The notes: generated by a model not told the origin, from the letters alone. Counted from the first letter of the stretch, positions 49,519 through 58,735 are shown. The stretch is 64,000 nucleotides of DNA from Streptomyces dysideae (GCF_001514305.1 NZ_KQ949097.1:62001-126000), one strand, 5' to 3'. Made by a program: numbers and translations.

Positions 49519-51306
49519 CTAACTGCCTTCTCGCCAGGCCCGCCACAGTCGCGCGTACCGGCCGCCCAGAGCCACCAGCTCCTCGTGCGTGCCCTGCTCC
49601 ACCACGCGTCCCGCGTCCAGTACGGCGATCCGGTCCGCCGCCATCGCCTGGGTGAGCCGGTGCGCCACGAACAGCGTGGTCCGGCCCGCGCACGCCGCCA
49701 TCACGGCCCGCTCCAGCTCGGCGGCGCCCGCGCTGCCGGCCTCCGCGGTCGACTCGTCCAGCACCACCACCGGTGACCTGCCCAACACCAGCCGGGCCAA
49801 GGCGATCTGGGCGACCTTGGTGACGTCCAGGCGCTCGCCGCCCTCGCCGACCAGGGTGTCCAGCCCCTCGGGCAGCGCCTCGACCCACTCGTCGGCGCCG
49901 ACCGTGCGCAACGCGTCCATCAGCTCGCCGTCGGTCACCTCGGGCGCGGCCAGCCGCAGATCCTCGGCGAGCGGACCGGAGAACACGTGCGTCTCCTGCG
50001 TCAGGATGCTCACCAGCGCCCGCGCCCCGGCCTCGTCCAGACCGGCGAGGTCGGTCGACCCCACACGCACCGACCCGGCCTGCGGGGTCCCGATGCCGGC
50101 GATCAGCGCGGCCAGAGTCGTCTTGCCAGCGCCCGTCGCGCCCACCAGCGCGAGCGAACCACCGGCGGGGATCGTCAGGTTGACGTCCCGCAGGACCGGC
50201 TCCTCGGTGTCGGGGTAACGGAACGTCAGTCCCTCCACCGTCACGGGGTACGGTCCGGCGTCCGCCGACTCGACGGCCGCGTCGCCCACCAGCCGGTCCT
50301 CCGCGGCCTCCCCCAGCACCCCGACCAGCCGGGTCAGGCTCGCGCCCGACTTCTGCGCCTCGTCGAAGGTGAACATGATGGCGCCCAGCGGGGTGAACAG
50401 CCGGTGGAACAGCAGCGGGGCCGCCGCCACCTCGCCCAGGCTGGCGGCGTCGGCCTCCAACAGCGCGTATCCCACCGCGAGGATGAGGACAAGGCCGATG
50501 AACTCGGCGCGGTTCTCCCTGCCGACGAACCGGCCGAAGAACCGGAACACCTCGATGCCGAGATCGCGCACGCGCCACGACTCGGTGGTGACCTTCTCGC
50601 GGAAGGCGTCCTCGAGGCGGTACGCCCGGACGGTGTCGATCCCGTTCAGACCACTGATCAGCGCCTGCGCACGGTCGGCCTGGGCCGCCCGCTGTTTCCG
50701 GTAGAGCGGGGCGGACCGGGGGAGATACCAGCGCAGGGCCAGCGCGTACGCGGGCAGCGCCCCGGCGCCGGCCAGGCCGAGCCGCCAGTCGAGGCCGAAC
50801 ATGCCGACCGTGGCGATGACGACCAGCACGCCCGCCGAGAACACCGTGGGGATGGCCGTACGGATGCCCTTGGAGATGACGGCCACGTCGTCGCCGACCC
50901 GGGACAGCACGTCGCCGCGGCCGACCTGCTCGATCCGTGCGCTCGGCATCCCCAGCACCGCCCGGACGGCACCTTCGCGCAGCCGCGCGAGCAGATCCGC
51001 GCCGAGCCGCCCGATCAGATAGGTCGACACCGCGGTGGCCGCCGCGCCGAGCAGCGCGGCGGCCACCATCAGCACGCCGATCGTGACCAGGACCGAGCGT
51101 GGTTCGCCCTCGACCACCCCGTCGACCACCCGGCCGAGCAGCAGCACCGGGAGCACCTGGAGCGCCGCCCCGGCCACCGTGGTGAGCACGGTGGCCGCCG
51201 TCAGCCAGGGCACCTCGCGGCAGTGCGCCGCGACCCATCGGGAGGCCCCGCGTCCGGTCGCCGTACGCAGAGTCGCCGGGGCTACGCGCGTGTCAGTGGC
51301 GCTCAC
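49519..51306 (-). CDS. cchG: ABC exporter half-transporter (coelichelin export)
   Basis: ABC exporter subunit (595 aa) with an N-terminal six-helix membrane domain (about 40-320) and an NBD (about 365-595). Walker A is intact (SLALVGATGAGKTTLAALIA, near 392), Walker B reads VVVLDESTAEAGS and the H-loop VAHRLTQAMAAD is present. The LSGGQ signature is missing: where it should be, the sequence reads GEGGERLDVTKVAQIALARL (near 494). This complements CchI, which has LSGGQ but no Walker A, so the two probably form a heterodimer with one active ATP site. ATGA overlap with cchF at its 5' end; an iron box follows before cchH. Confidence 0.92.
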   Translation of the reverse strand: MSATDTRVAPATLRTATGRGASRWVAAHCREVPWLTAATVLTTVAGAALQVLPVLLLGRVVDGVVEGEPRSVLVTIGVLMVAAALLGAAATAVSTYLIGRLGADLLARLREGAVRAVLGMPSARIEQVGRGDVLSRVGDDVAVISKGIRTAIPTVFSAGVLVVIATVGMFGLDWRLGLAGAGALPAYALALRWYLPRSAPLYRKQRAAQADRAQALISGLNGIDTVRAYRLEDAFREKVTTESWRVRDLGIEVFRFFGRFVGRENRAEFIGLVLILAVGYALLEADAASLGEVAAAPLLFHRLFTPLGAIMFTFDEAQKSGASLTRLVGVLGEAAEDRLVGDAAVESADAGPYPVTVEGLTFRYPDTEEPVLRDVNLTIPAGGSLALVGATGAGKTTLAALIAGIGTPQAGSVRVGSTDLAGLDEAGARALVSILTQETHVFSGPLAEDLRLAAPEVTDGELMDALRTVGADEWVEALPEGLDTLVGEGGERLDVTKVAQIALARLVLGRSPVVVLDESTAEAGSAGAAELERAVMAACAGRTTLFVAHRLTQAMAADRIAVLDAGRVVEQGTHEELVALGGRYARLWRAWREGS

Positions 51307-52364
51307 ACCTGGCCGACCGACTTGACGAGCTCGTCGACCGCGTAGGGCATGGACAGCAGGGTGCCCTGGGAGATGGCCGCGCCGACCGCCGGGCCCTCAC
51401 TGTCCAGCAGGTACGACACCTTGCCGTTCTTGGCCGCGTCCAGGTTGGTGAAGAGCTTGAACTTCTTCAGCGCTTCCGTGTCCGCCTTGTCGTTGATGAC
51501 GAAGATGCGGTCGACGTCGACCAGGTCGATGCGCTCGGGCGAGAGCTTGGTGTAGAAGCTGCCGTCGGCGACCTTGTCGATCTCGGTCCGGTACTTGAAG
51601 CCGATGCCCGAAACCAGCCGTCCACGCACGTCGGTCGAGGTGAACGGCGCCACCGAGTCCTCGTACCAGGACAGTACGACGGCGGTCTGGTCCGCGAACT
51701 CGGGGTGTGCCTCCTTGGCCGCGTCGAGCCGGCCCTGGATGTCCTCCACCATCTTCTCGCCCTCCTCGGCCTTGCCGAGTGCCTTGGCGATGTGCAGCGC
51801 GTTGTCCTGCCAGGGCGCGCTGAACGGCTCCTTCTCGGCCTTGGTACGGCCCACGGTCGGCGCGATCTTGGAGAGCTTGTCGTAGGCGGCCTGGTCGATC
51901 TCGGAGTAGACCGCGATGATCAGGTCCGGGCGCAGGGCGGCGATCTTCTCGTAGTTGGGGCCGGAGTCACCGTTCTTCATGATGACCTCGGGCTGGGTGT
52001 CGCCCCACTTGTCCTTCACCCAGGGCCACTGGGTGTTGATGTCGGGGGTCTGGCCGGCGGGGTTCGGGTACTGGTCGACCATGCCGACCGGCTTGATGCC
52101 GAACGCGAGGATGGTCTGGTCGTCGGTGTAGCCGACGGAGACGACCCGCTCGGGAGTCTTGCTGATCTTCGTGGATCCGAACGCGTGCTCCACCGTGACC
52201 GGGAATGCGCCGGCGGCGGTGGTCGAGGTGTTGTCGCTCGCCTTGTCCGCCGAGTCCGAGTCGGAACCGCATCCCGCGAGGAGGCCGACGCCGAGAGCCG
52301 CGGCGGACACCACCGCCGCCAACCGCCGCCAGGGCTTCATACGCGTCGTTCTGTGGAGGAGCAT
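51303..52364 (-). CDS. cchF: Ferri-siderophore-binding lipoprotein
   Basis: Iron-siderophore ABC receptor (353 aa). The signal peptide ends in the lipobox LLAGC, with the lipidated Cys at residue 32, so it is anchored outside the membrane. The mature part has the FhuD/FepB-type fold signals: ERVVSVGYTDDQTILAFGIK, AALRPDLIIAVYSEIDQAAY and KLSPERIDLVDVDRIFVIND. ATG 52364 follows AAGGGGATTCCGG; upstream in-frame starts lack a site, and ATG 52340 is possible. ATGA overlap links it to cchG. An iron box lies 73 bp before the start. It delivers ferri-coelichelin to CchCDE. Confidence 0.92.
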   Translation of the reverse strand: MLLHRTTRMKPWRRLAAVVSAAALGVGLLAGCGSDSDSADKASDNTSTTAAGAFPVTVEHAFGSTKISKTPERVVSVGYTDDQTILAFGIKPVGMVDQYPNPAGQTPDINTQWPWVKDKWGDTQPEVIMKNGDSGPNYEKIAALRPDLIIAVYSEIDQAAYDKLSKIAPTVGRTKAEKEPFSAPWQDNALHIAKALGKAEEGEKMVEDIQGRLDAAKEAHPEFADQTAVVLSWYEDSVAPFTSTDVRGRLVSGIGFKYRTEIDKVADGSFYTKLSPERIDLVDVDRIFVINDKADTEALKKFKLFTNLDAAKNGKVSYLLDSEGPAVGAAISQGTLLSMPYAVDELVKSVGQV

Positions 52365-52436
52365 CCGGAATCCCCTTGCTGTCGCGCTGTCCACTACGCC
52401 CCCGTCTAAGGGCAGGCAAACCTTACCGTGCTCAAG

Positions 52437-52455
52437 TGAGGTTAGCCTAGCCTTA
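52437..52455. promoter_or_regulatory. Iron box between cchE and cchF
   Basis: TGAGGTTAGCCTAGCCTTA, about 14 of 19 positions of the iron-box consensus. It is in the 112-bp gap between the cchE stop and the cchF start and implies a separate iron-repressed promoter for cchF-G-(H-I). Confidence 0.75.
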
Positions 52456-52476
52456 CTTATGCAACTTTCCCGGGAA

Positions 52477-53316
52477 TCAGTCGAGTTGTACGTGGGTGCG
52501 GCCGATCGGCACGATGAGCGGCCGGTCGCCGACCGGGTCGTCGATCACCTTGGCGTTCAGTCCGAACGCCTCGTGGAGCAACTCGGCTGTGATGACGTCA
52601 CGCGGGTGCCCCTGCGCCAGGATCGCCCCCTCCCGCATCACGATGAGGTTGTCGCTGTAGCGCGTGGCCAGGTTGAGGTCGTGCAGCACCATGACCACGG
52701 TGCAGCCCGACTCGTGCAGGTCGTCCACCAGGTCGAGCACGTCGATCGCGTGCGCCAGGTCCAGGTAGGTGGTGGGCTCGTCCAGCAGCAGCAGGTCGGT
52801 GCCCTGGGCCAGGGTCATGGAGATCCAGACGCGTTGCCGCTGTCCGCCGGACAGAGCGTCGACCGGACGGTCCGCCAGATCGGACACCCCGGTCATGGCG
52901 AGCGCGCGCTCCACGACGGCGGCGTCGTCCGAGGACCACTGGCGCAGCCAGCTCTGGTGCGGATGGCGGCCCCTGGCGACCAGATCGGACACCGTCAGCC
53001 CCTCCGGCGCGACCGGTGCCTGGGGCAGCAGGCCGAGCTTCTTCGCCACGTCCCTGGTCCTGAGCCTGGCTATGTCGTCGCCGTCCAGCACGACCGTGCC
53101 CTTGGCCGGCTTGAGCAGCCGTGACAGGGTCCGCAACAGGGTTGACTTCCCACAGCCGTTGGGGCCGATGATCGTGGTGATCACCCCTGGCGGGATCGCC
53201 ACGTCGAGATCGTCGATGACGATCCGGCTGCCGTACCCGACCGTGACACCTCTCGCTGCCAGCCGTGCGACGTCATCGACACCGGACTCGATCTCGGTGA
53301 TGTGCTGAGCGACCAC
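52477..53316 (-). CDS. cchE: Ferri-siderophore ABC transporter ATPase
   Basis: Cytosolic ATPase subunit (279 aa) of an FecE/FhuC-type importer. Walker A IIGPNGCGKSTLLRTL (Lys near residue 58), signature LSGGQRQRVWISMTLA, Walker B DLLLLDEPTTYLDLAH, H-loop VVMVLHDLNLATRYSD. All sites are intact. It drives the CchC/CchD permease with CchF as receptor. It starts 40 bp after cchD. The GC-rich 40-bp junction carries no convincing iron box. Confidence 0.95.
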   Translation of the reverse strand: MVAQHITEIESGVDDVARLAARGVTVGYGSRIVIDDLDVAIPPGVITTIIGPNGCGKSTLLRTLSRLLKPAKGTVVLDGDDIARLRTRDVAKKLGLLPQAPVAPEGLTVSDLVARGRHPHQSWLRQWSSDDAAVVERALAMTGVSDLADRPVDALSGGQRQRVWISMTLAQGTDLLLLDEPTTYLDLAHAIDVLDLVDDLHESGCTVVMVLHDLNLATRYSDNLIVMREGAILAQGHPRDVITAELLHEAFGLNAKVIDDPVGDRPLIVPIGRTHVQLD

Positions 53317-53356
53317 CAGGCCCCCTCTGTTCAGGCTTGCCCAAGCTTTGCATCAT

Positions 53357-54418
53357 CTATCTGAGGTTCGCCCGCACCAGCAGATAGACAAGGAAGGGGC
53401 CGCCGATCGCGGCGGTCACCACACCGACCGGAAGACTGATCGGCAGTGCCGTGCGCGCGACCAGGTCAGCGCCGATCAGCAGCAGGGCTCCCACCACGCC
53501 GGAGGCCACCAACGGCGGCGTCGGGCACCTCGCCAGACGCATCGCCACCTGCGGCGCCACCAGCGCGACGAACGGGACCGGACCCGCCGCGCTCACCGCC
53601 ACCCCGGCCAGCAGGACCGCGCACAGCAGCAGCACCGCCCGCACCCTGGAGTACCGGACGCCCAGGCCCGCGGCGACCTCGTCGCCGAGGTGCATCGGCT
53701 TGAACTGGAAGGCGGTACCTGCCACGACGACCATCAGGGCGAGCGTGCCCCAGAGCGCGATCCGGACCTCGTCCCACGACCGGTTGTCCAGCGACCCGAC
53801 CAGCCACGCCTGGGCCCGGGCCACGTCCCTGATGTCGGCCGTGACCAGCAGCCAGGTCGTGATCGCCTCCATCACGGCGCTCACCGAGATGCCGATGAGG
53901 ATGAGCCGGAAGCCGTCGATGCCGCGCCGCCACGCCAGGAAGTACACCAGCAGACCCGTGCCGAGACCGCCCGCGAGCGCCGCCGCGGACAGGCCCACGG
54001 AGTCGACGACCGCCGCGGCGGTCCCACCCGACACCGTCACCCCGAACACCGCGACCGCGCTGGCGCCGCTGGTGATGCCCAGAATGTCCGGGCTGGCCAG
54101 CGGATTGCGCGCGATGGACTGTGTGATCGCCCCGGACACCCCCAGCGCGATCCCCACGACGAGCCCGGCCAGGGCCCGCGGCATCCGCAGGTCCATGATC
54201 ACGAACTCGTCGACCTGCTCGCCCCGGCCGAGGATCGTGGCGATCACCTGGGGCAAGCTGACGGGGAAGTCCCCGACACCGATGGACAGGCAGAACACCA
54301 GGAAGGTGGCCGCCGCCAGCAGGAGCGTGACGCACACGAGCCAGGGTCGCCAGACGAACGACACATGCCCGAGCCGCACACCCGGCGCCACCGATGACTT
54401 CGTGTCCGTCCCGTTCAT
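53357..54418 (-). CDS. cchD: Ferri-siderophore ABC permease, FecD-type
   Basis: FecCD-family permease (353 aa) with about nine to ten membrane segments. Diagnostic stretches are LRMPRALAGLVVGIALGVSG, SIARNPLASPDILGITSGAS, GPVPFVALVAPQVAMRLA and ISLPVGVVTAAIGGPFLVYL. It forms a heterodimer with CchC. Start ATG 54418 overlaps the cchC stop (ATGA); the longer frame upstream runs through cchC and is rejected. Confidence 0.93.
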   Translation of the reverse strand: MNGTDTKSSVAPGVRLGHVSFVWRPWLVCVTLLLAAATFLVFCLSIGVGDFPVSLPQVIATILGRGEQVDEFVIMDLRMPRALAGLVVGIALGVSGAITQSIARNPLASPDILGITSGASAVAVFGVTVSGGTAAAVVDSVGLSAAALAGGLGTGLLVYFLAWRRGIDGFRLILIGISVSAVMEAITTWLLVTADIRDVARAQAWLVGSLDNRSWDEVRIALWGTLALMVVVAGTAFQFKPMHLGDEVAAGLGVRYSRVRAVLLLCAVLLAGVAVSAAGPVPFVALVAPQVAMRLARCPTPPLVASGVVGALLLIGADLVARTALPISLPVGVVTAAIGGPFLVYLLVRANLR

Positions 54419-55488
54419 GCTTTCTTGAACTTTCCGCGCCACACCAGACCCGCGAAGAACGGGGCGCCGAGGAGAGCGACAAGGACACCCGCGTCCAACT
54501 CCCCCGGCCGCACCACCAGACGGCCCACGATGTCGCAGACCAGCAGGATGACGGCACCGAGCAGACCCGCGTACGGCACCAGCCAGCGATAGTCCGGCCC
54601 GGTCAGATACCGGGCCACATGGGCCACCATGAGCCCGAGAAACGCGATGGGGCCGCACGCCGCCGTCGCCGAGCCCGCCAGCAGGGTGATGGCGGCGATG
54701 CCGACGGTCCGGCTCAGCGCGATGTTCACGCCCAGCCCGCGCGCCACGTCGTCTCCCAGGTTGAGCAGGTTGATGGCGGGCAGCGTGATCAGTGCCGGCA
54801 CCAGCCCGGCCGCGATGAACGCGGTCACCGGCCAGATGACGTCGAATCCGACACCGGCGACGGAGCCCGCGTTCCAGAACCGCAGCACGTTCAGCGACGC
54901 CTGGTCCGTCAGCGCGATGGCCGTGGTCATCGCCGCGAGGAACACCGTGACCCCCTGCCCGGCCAGGGCGAGCGTCAAGGGGTTGCCGGCTCCCCGGCCG
55001 ATGCTGGCCAGTCCGAACACGACGACGCCGGCGACGGCCGCCCCCAGGAAGGCGAACCAGACGTACTGGAACGGGTCGGTGAACCCGAACACGGCGATCG
55101 CCGTCACCACGGCGAACGAGGCGCCGGAGTTCACGCCCAGCAGGCCGGTGTCGGCGATCGGGTTGCGCGTGTAGCCCTGGATCAACGCGCCGCCGACCCC
55201 CAGCGCGATGCCCGCCACGATGGCGAGCACCGTCCGGGGCACCCGCACGGTCTGCACGATGAGCCGGATCTCGGTGAGCCGCTGATCGGAGTCCGGCGCC
55301 GCGAACAGCCCGTGCCACACCTCGGCAGGACTCAACGCGCGCGCACCGACGGCCAACGACACCGCCCCAGCGGCCACAAGGATCGCCACCAGCATGCCCA
55401 AACCCACAACCCGCCGCCGCCGGGCCTCTGTTGTGCCCCTGGGCGCGGGGCGCTCCACTGCAGTCGTGCCCATGTCGACGTACGTCAT
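54415..55488 (-). CDS. cchC: Ferri-siderophore ABC permease, FecC-type
   Basis: Second FecCD permease (357 aa). Family landmarks: VRVPRTVLAIVAGIALGVGG, YTRNPIADTGLLGVNSGASF, GPIAFLGLMVAHVARYLTG and ELDAGVLVALLGAPFFAGLV. About nine hydrophobic segments. ATG 55488 gives MTYVDMGTTAVERPAPRG; the ribosome site is weak (AAAGGG very close), and ATG 55473 is the alternative. It follows cchB by 31 bp, probably cotranscribed, and overlaps cchD. Confidence 0.92.
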   Translation of the reverse strand: MTYVDMGTTAVERPAPRGTTEARRRRVVGLGMLVAILVAAGAVSLAVGARALSPAEVWHGLFAAPDSDQRLTEIRLIVQTVRVPRTVLAIVAGIALGVGGALIQGYTRNPIADTGLLGVNSGASFAVVTAIAVFGFTDPFQYVWFAFLGAAVAGVVVFGLASIGRGAGNPLTLALAGQGVTVFLAAMTTAIALTDQASLNVLRFWNAGSVAGVGFDVIWPVTAFIAAGLVPALITLPAINLLNLGDDVARGLGVNIALSRTVGIAAITLLAGSATAACGPIAFLGLMVAHVARYLTGPDYRWLVPYAGLLGAVILLVCDIVGRLVVRPGELDAGVLVALLGAPFFAGLVWRGKFKKA

Positions 55489-55519
55489 CCCTTTGATTTC
55501 ACGGGGTTGCACGGGCGGA

Positions 55520-56875
55520 CTAGCGGGCGGTGCTGCCCGTTCCGTCGGCGACCGGACGGGCCTCGTCGGAAGCGGACTTGCGGCCCCGGTCGAGGAGCGA
55601 GTCCAGGATCTCGCCGACCCTGATGGCGGTGTTGGACAGCAGCGCCGACGTGATGCCGTGCGTGTGTTCCGTACCGCCCTGCAGATAGATGCCGCAGCGC
55701 AGGCCGGGATCCGTCGCGATGCGGTAGTCGCGCTCGACGCGCACGCGGCCCTCGTCGTCGCGGAGGCAGCGGTCGGCGACCTCGCCGAGGAGGCCCAGGG
55801 GGTCGGCGGGGCTGTAGCCGGTGGCGAAGACCACGACGTCCGCGTCCAGGAGCGTCTCCTCGCCGGTGACGAGCGACTGCACGGTGGCACGCACCGAGCC
55901 CTGCGTCTCCTTGACGTCGGTGAGCCGGGACACGTTGAGGAAGCGGAGCCGCTCGGTGCCGAGGACCTTCTCCTGGTACACCTGCCGGTACAGGTCGTCG
56001 ATCAGGTCGATGTCCACCACGGAGTAGTTGGTGTTGCCGTGGTAGTCCATCAGCCGGCGTTTGACGGGGTCGGGCGCGGCGAAGTACTCGTCGACCGCCT
56101 CGGGATCGAAGATCCGGTTGGCGAAGCTGCTGTCGTCGGCGGGGCTGTAGCCGTATCGGGAGAAGACCGCGCAGACCTCGGCCTCGGGGAAACGGCGGTG
56201 CAGGTAGGCGACGTTCTCGGCAGCGCTCTGCCCGGCGCCCACGACGATGAACCGGGAGGGTGAGGTGCCCTCAAGTCCGTCGACTTTCGCGAGCAGTTCG
56301 GAGTTGTGCCAGACGCGGTCGCCGCGCTCCACGCCCTGGGGCATGAGGGGACGAAGCCCCGTACCGATGACGAGGTTGCGGGCCCGGTGGACCATCAGCC
56401 CCTCCCCCGAACGGACCGTCACTTCCAGGTACTCCACGGCCCCTTCGCGGACGACCGGCGCGACGCCGACGACCTCATGGCCGTAGGAGACCATGTCGTC
56501 GACCTTGGCCGCGGCCCACTCGAAGTAGTCGTGGAACTCCACCCGCAGCGGAAAGAGGTTCTTGTGGTTGATGAAGTCGATCAGCCGTCCCTTGCTCTTC
56601 AGGTAGCAGAGGAAGCTGAACTCGCTGGCCGGGTTCCGGAGCGTCACCAGGTCCTTCAGGAAGGACACCTGCATGGTCGCGTCGTCGATCAGCATGCCGC
56701 GGTGCCAACCGAAGAGGGGCTGCTGCTCGAAGAACAGCGCGGTGACCGCCTTCTGCCTGCCGACCCGTGCGTTGTGCTCGCTCAGCGCGATCGCCATGGC
56801 CACATTGGACGGTCCGAAGCCGATGCCAATGAGGTCGTGGACCGGTGTTGCGTCACCAGGAAGAACCTGTGACAT
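55520..56875 (-). CDS. cchB: L-ornithine N5-monooxygenase
   Basis: FAD- and NADPH-dependent hydroxylase (451 aa) of the SidA/PvdA family that makes N5-hydroxyornithine, the hydroxamate precursor. FAD motif LIGIGFGPSNVAMAIALSEH (about residues 15-34), NADPH motif FIVVGAGQSAAENVAYLHRR (near 210), NDYHGN-like MDYHGNTNYSVVD and C-terminal VVVFATGYSPADPLGLL. GGGAGAGAC precedes the ATG. It is divergent from cchA across a region with two iron boxes, so hydroxylation and formylation are co-induced. Confidence 0.95.
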   Translation of the reverse strand: MSQVLPGDATPVHDLIGIGFGPSNVAMAIALSEHNARVGRQKAVTALFFEQQPLFGWHRGMLIDDATMQVSFLKDLVTLRNPASEFSFLCYLKSKGRLIDFINHKNLFPLRVEFHDYFEWAAAKVDDMVSYGHEVVGVAPVVREGAVEYLEVTVRSGEGLMVHRARNLVIGTGLRPLMPQGVERGDRVWHNSELLAKVDGLEGTSPSRFIVVGAGQSAAENVAYLHRRFPEAEVCAVFSRYGYSPADDSSFANRIFDPEAVDEYFAAPDPVKRRLMDYHGNTNYSVVDIDLIDDLYRQVYQEKVLGTERLRFLNVSRLTDVKETQGSVRATVQSLVTGEETLLDADVVVFATGYSPADPLGLLGEVADRCLRDDEGRVRVERDYRIATDPGLRCGIYLQGGTEHTHGITSALLSNTAIRVGEILDSLLDRGRKSASDEARPVADGTGSTAR

Positions 56876-56963
56876 GTCTCTCCCATCGTGCGGGGCAGTC
56901 GCCTGTCAGGCGTTGGGGAAAGTACGAAGGGTGGGCATGCCGACAAAGCGACACACCAGGAAC

Positions 56964-56982
56964 TTAGGTGAGCCTAAGCTAA
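56964..56982. promoter_or_regulatory. Iron box upstream of cchB
   Basis: TTAGGTGAGCCTAAGCTAA, 18 of 19 positions of TTAGGTGAGCCTAACCTAA. It is the best match in the window and lies 89 bp from the cchB start in the divergent cchB-cchA region. Confidence 0.92.
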
Positions 56983-57070
56983 TCCCGCGGAGCTGTCGAT
57001 AGAGCGGAACGGGTAACCGGTACCGGCGCCCACCGCCCCAACTGGTGCACCATACAGGCCCGTTGCACAC

Positions 57071-57089
57071 TAAGGTAAGCCTTGCTTTA
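57071..57089. promoter_or_regulatory. Iron box upstream of cchA
   Basis: TAAGGTAAGCCTTGCTTTA, a weaker match (about 13 of 19), 38 bp before the cchA start. It is likely the repressor site for the rightward promoter. Confidence 0.7.
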
Positions 57090-57126
57090 CTTGCCTCGGA
57101 CAATCCCTGCTTCGAGGAGGAACCCC

Positions 57127-58074
57127 ATGCGGGTCGTCATGTTCGGCTACCAGACCTGGGGGCACCGCACCCTGCAAGCCCTCCTGGACTCCGAACACGA
57201 CGTGCTCCTGGTCGTGACGCATCCCAAGAGCGAGCACGCGTACGAGAAGATCTGGAGCGACTCCGTCGCCGACCTCGCCGAGGAGCACGGCGTCCCGGTC
57301 CTGATCCGCAACCGCCCTGACGACGACGAGCTGTTCGAGCGCCTCAAGGAGGCCGACCCGGACATCATCGTGGCCAACAACTGGCGTACGTGGATCCCCC
57401 CGCGCATCTTCGGCCTGCCACGCCACGGCACACTGAACGTCCACGACTCGCTGCTGCCGAAGTACGCGGGCTTCTCCCCGCTGATCTGGGCCCTGATCAA
57501 CGGCGAGCCCGAAGTGGGCGTCACCGCGCACATGATGGACGACGAGCTCGACGCCGGCGACATCGTCCGGCAGGAGGCGGTGCCGGTCGGACCGACGGAC
57601 ACCGCCACCGACCTCTTCCACAAGACCGTCGACCTGATCGCCCCGGTCACCATCGGCGCGCTCGGCCTCATCGCCGCCGGCCAGACCGAGTTCACCAGGC
57701 AGGACCGGTCCCAGGCCAGCTTCTTCCACAAGCGGTCCCTGGAAGACAGCCGTATCGACTGGACCTGGCCGGCGGCGGACCTCGAACGCCTGGTCCGCGC
57801 CCAGTCCGAGCCGTACCCCAGCACCTTCACCTTCCACAAGGGCAAGCGACTCGAGATCCTCGCCGCCGTGGTCTCCGAGGGCCGCTACGGCGGTACGCCC
57901 GGCCGCATCTTCTACCGCGAGGGCGACGGCGTGGTGATCGTCGCCGGAGCCGACGCCCGCACCGGCCGCAACCACGGCCTGGCCATCACACGCGTACGGA
58001 CGGAGGACGGCCGGGAGTTGGGGGCGATGGAGTACTTCACCTCCATGGGCGGCTATCTCACGAGCCGTCCCTGA
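57127..58074 (+). CDS. cchA: N-hydroxyornithine formyltransferase
   Basis: Formyl_trans family enzyme (315 aa) related to methionyl-tRNA formyltransferase. It should transfer formyl from N10-formyl-THF to the N5-hydroxyl-amine of ornithine to give hfOrn. Catalytic landmarks: VANNWRTWIPPRIF, HGTLNVHDSLLPKYAGFSPL (the conserved N, H, SLLP) and AHMMDDELDAGDIV. The C-terminal domain (about 205-315) is of the Fmt-C type. AGGAGGAACCCC precedes ATG 57127. A strong terminator hairpin follows 11 bp after the stop. Confidence 0.95.
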   Translation: MRVVMFGYQTWGHRTLQALLDSEHDVLLVVTHPKSEHAYEKIWSDSVADLAEEHGVPVLIRNRPDDDELFERLKEADPDIIVANNWRTWIPPRIFGLPRHGTLNVHDSLLPKYAGFSPLIWALINGEPEVGVTAHMMDDELDAGDIVRQEAVPVGPTDTATDLFHKTVDLIAPVTIGALGLIAAGQTEFTRQDRSQASFFHKRSLEDSRIDWTWPAADLERLVRAQSEPYPSTFTFHKGKRLEILAAVVSEGRYGGTPGRIFYREGDGVVIVAGADARTGRNHGLAITRVRTEDGRELGAMEYFTSMGGYLTSRP

Positions 58075-58085
58075 GCACCGACGAA

Positions 58086-58123
58086 AGCGCCGCTGCGCGG
58101 ATCTCGGTCCGCGCGGCGGCGCT
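58086..58123 (+). terminator. Terminator after cchA
   Basis: 16-bp stem (left 58086-58101, right 58108-58123, one G-U) with a 6-nt TCTCGG loop, closing the cluster on its right side. Confidence 0.75.
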
Positions 58124-58390
58124 CAGCGTCGGCCGTCGATCAGGACCTCGATCGCCGCACGCCCCGTCTCCGTGATCACCACGAACGCGCCGCGCCCGTC
58201 TTCAGGGCACTCCTCTCGCACCACCAGTCCCCGTCCGGCCACCGCGCGATGCGATGGGACATCCGGCTCTTCTCTCACTCAAGCGCGCGGGCCAGATCCT
58301 GATAGCGCTGCCGGCACGTCCGTCAGATTGACCAGCACGGCGAAGTCCGCAGTGGCCCCGCCGTCTCGTGGAGAGGGCGGAGCCACCGCC
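58123..58390 (-). pseudogene. MarR-family regulator remnant
   Basis: On the minus strand, fragments of a MarR protein can be pieced together from different frames: DFAVLVNLTDVPA, then SRMSHRIAR, then RGLVVREECPEDGRGAFVVI and TETGRAAIEVLIDGRR up to a TGA at 58123-58125. Frameshifts separate the pieces and the N terminus is missing, so it is dead. It directly adjoins the right edge of the siderophore cluster. Confidence 0.7.
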
Positions 58391-58540
58391 GCGGCCAGCA
58401 GGTCAGCAGGGCCCGGGACACCGTCGCCGGTACGCGTACGCAACCGGCGGGCCGGGTGGTGTCACTCCCGGTCTCATTCCGCGGTGTCACTCGGCGTCGC
58501 GGCGGCCCGGCCGCGGCGGCGGAACAGGAGGAGACGCTGG

Positions 58541-58735
58541 ATCCTGCTGCCGGACGGCGCCGCCAACCGCTTCTACGGCGCCTACGAGCCGCTCCCGGAT
58601 GCGGCGCCCCTGCGCCGCGCCCGCGGCTGGGCGGTGCTGCGCGCCCTCAGCGGCATCCTCATCGGGGAGGCCGGCATCCAGGGCCGCCCCGGGGGCAAGC
58701 CCAGTTGGGGCCCACCGGCACACACCTCACTCAGG
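58541..58735 (+). pseudogene. Aminoglycoside-phosphotransferase-like C-terminal remnant
   Basis: The frame reads RFYGAYEPLPDAAPLRRARG, then WAVLRALSGILIGEAGIQGR and PGGKPSWGPPAHTSL. This matches the C-terminal end of APH-type phosphotransferases. The kinase core upstream is missing. It runs directly into the X2 remnant below. Confidence 0.65.

Noticed and set aside
53317..53356. Possible iron box between cchD and cchE
   Set aside because: The 40-bp gap has only weak partial similarity (TTCAGGCTTGCCC) and was not judged a site.
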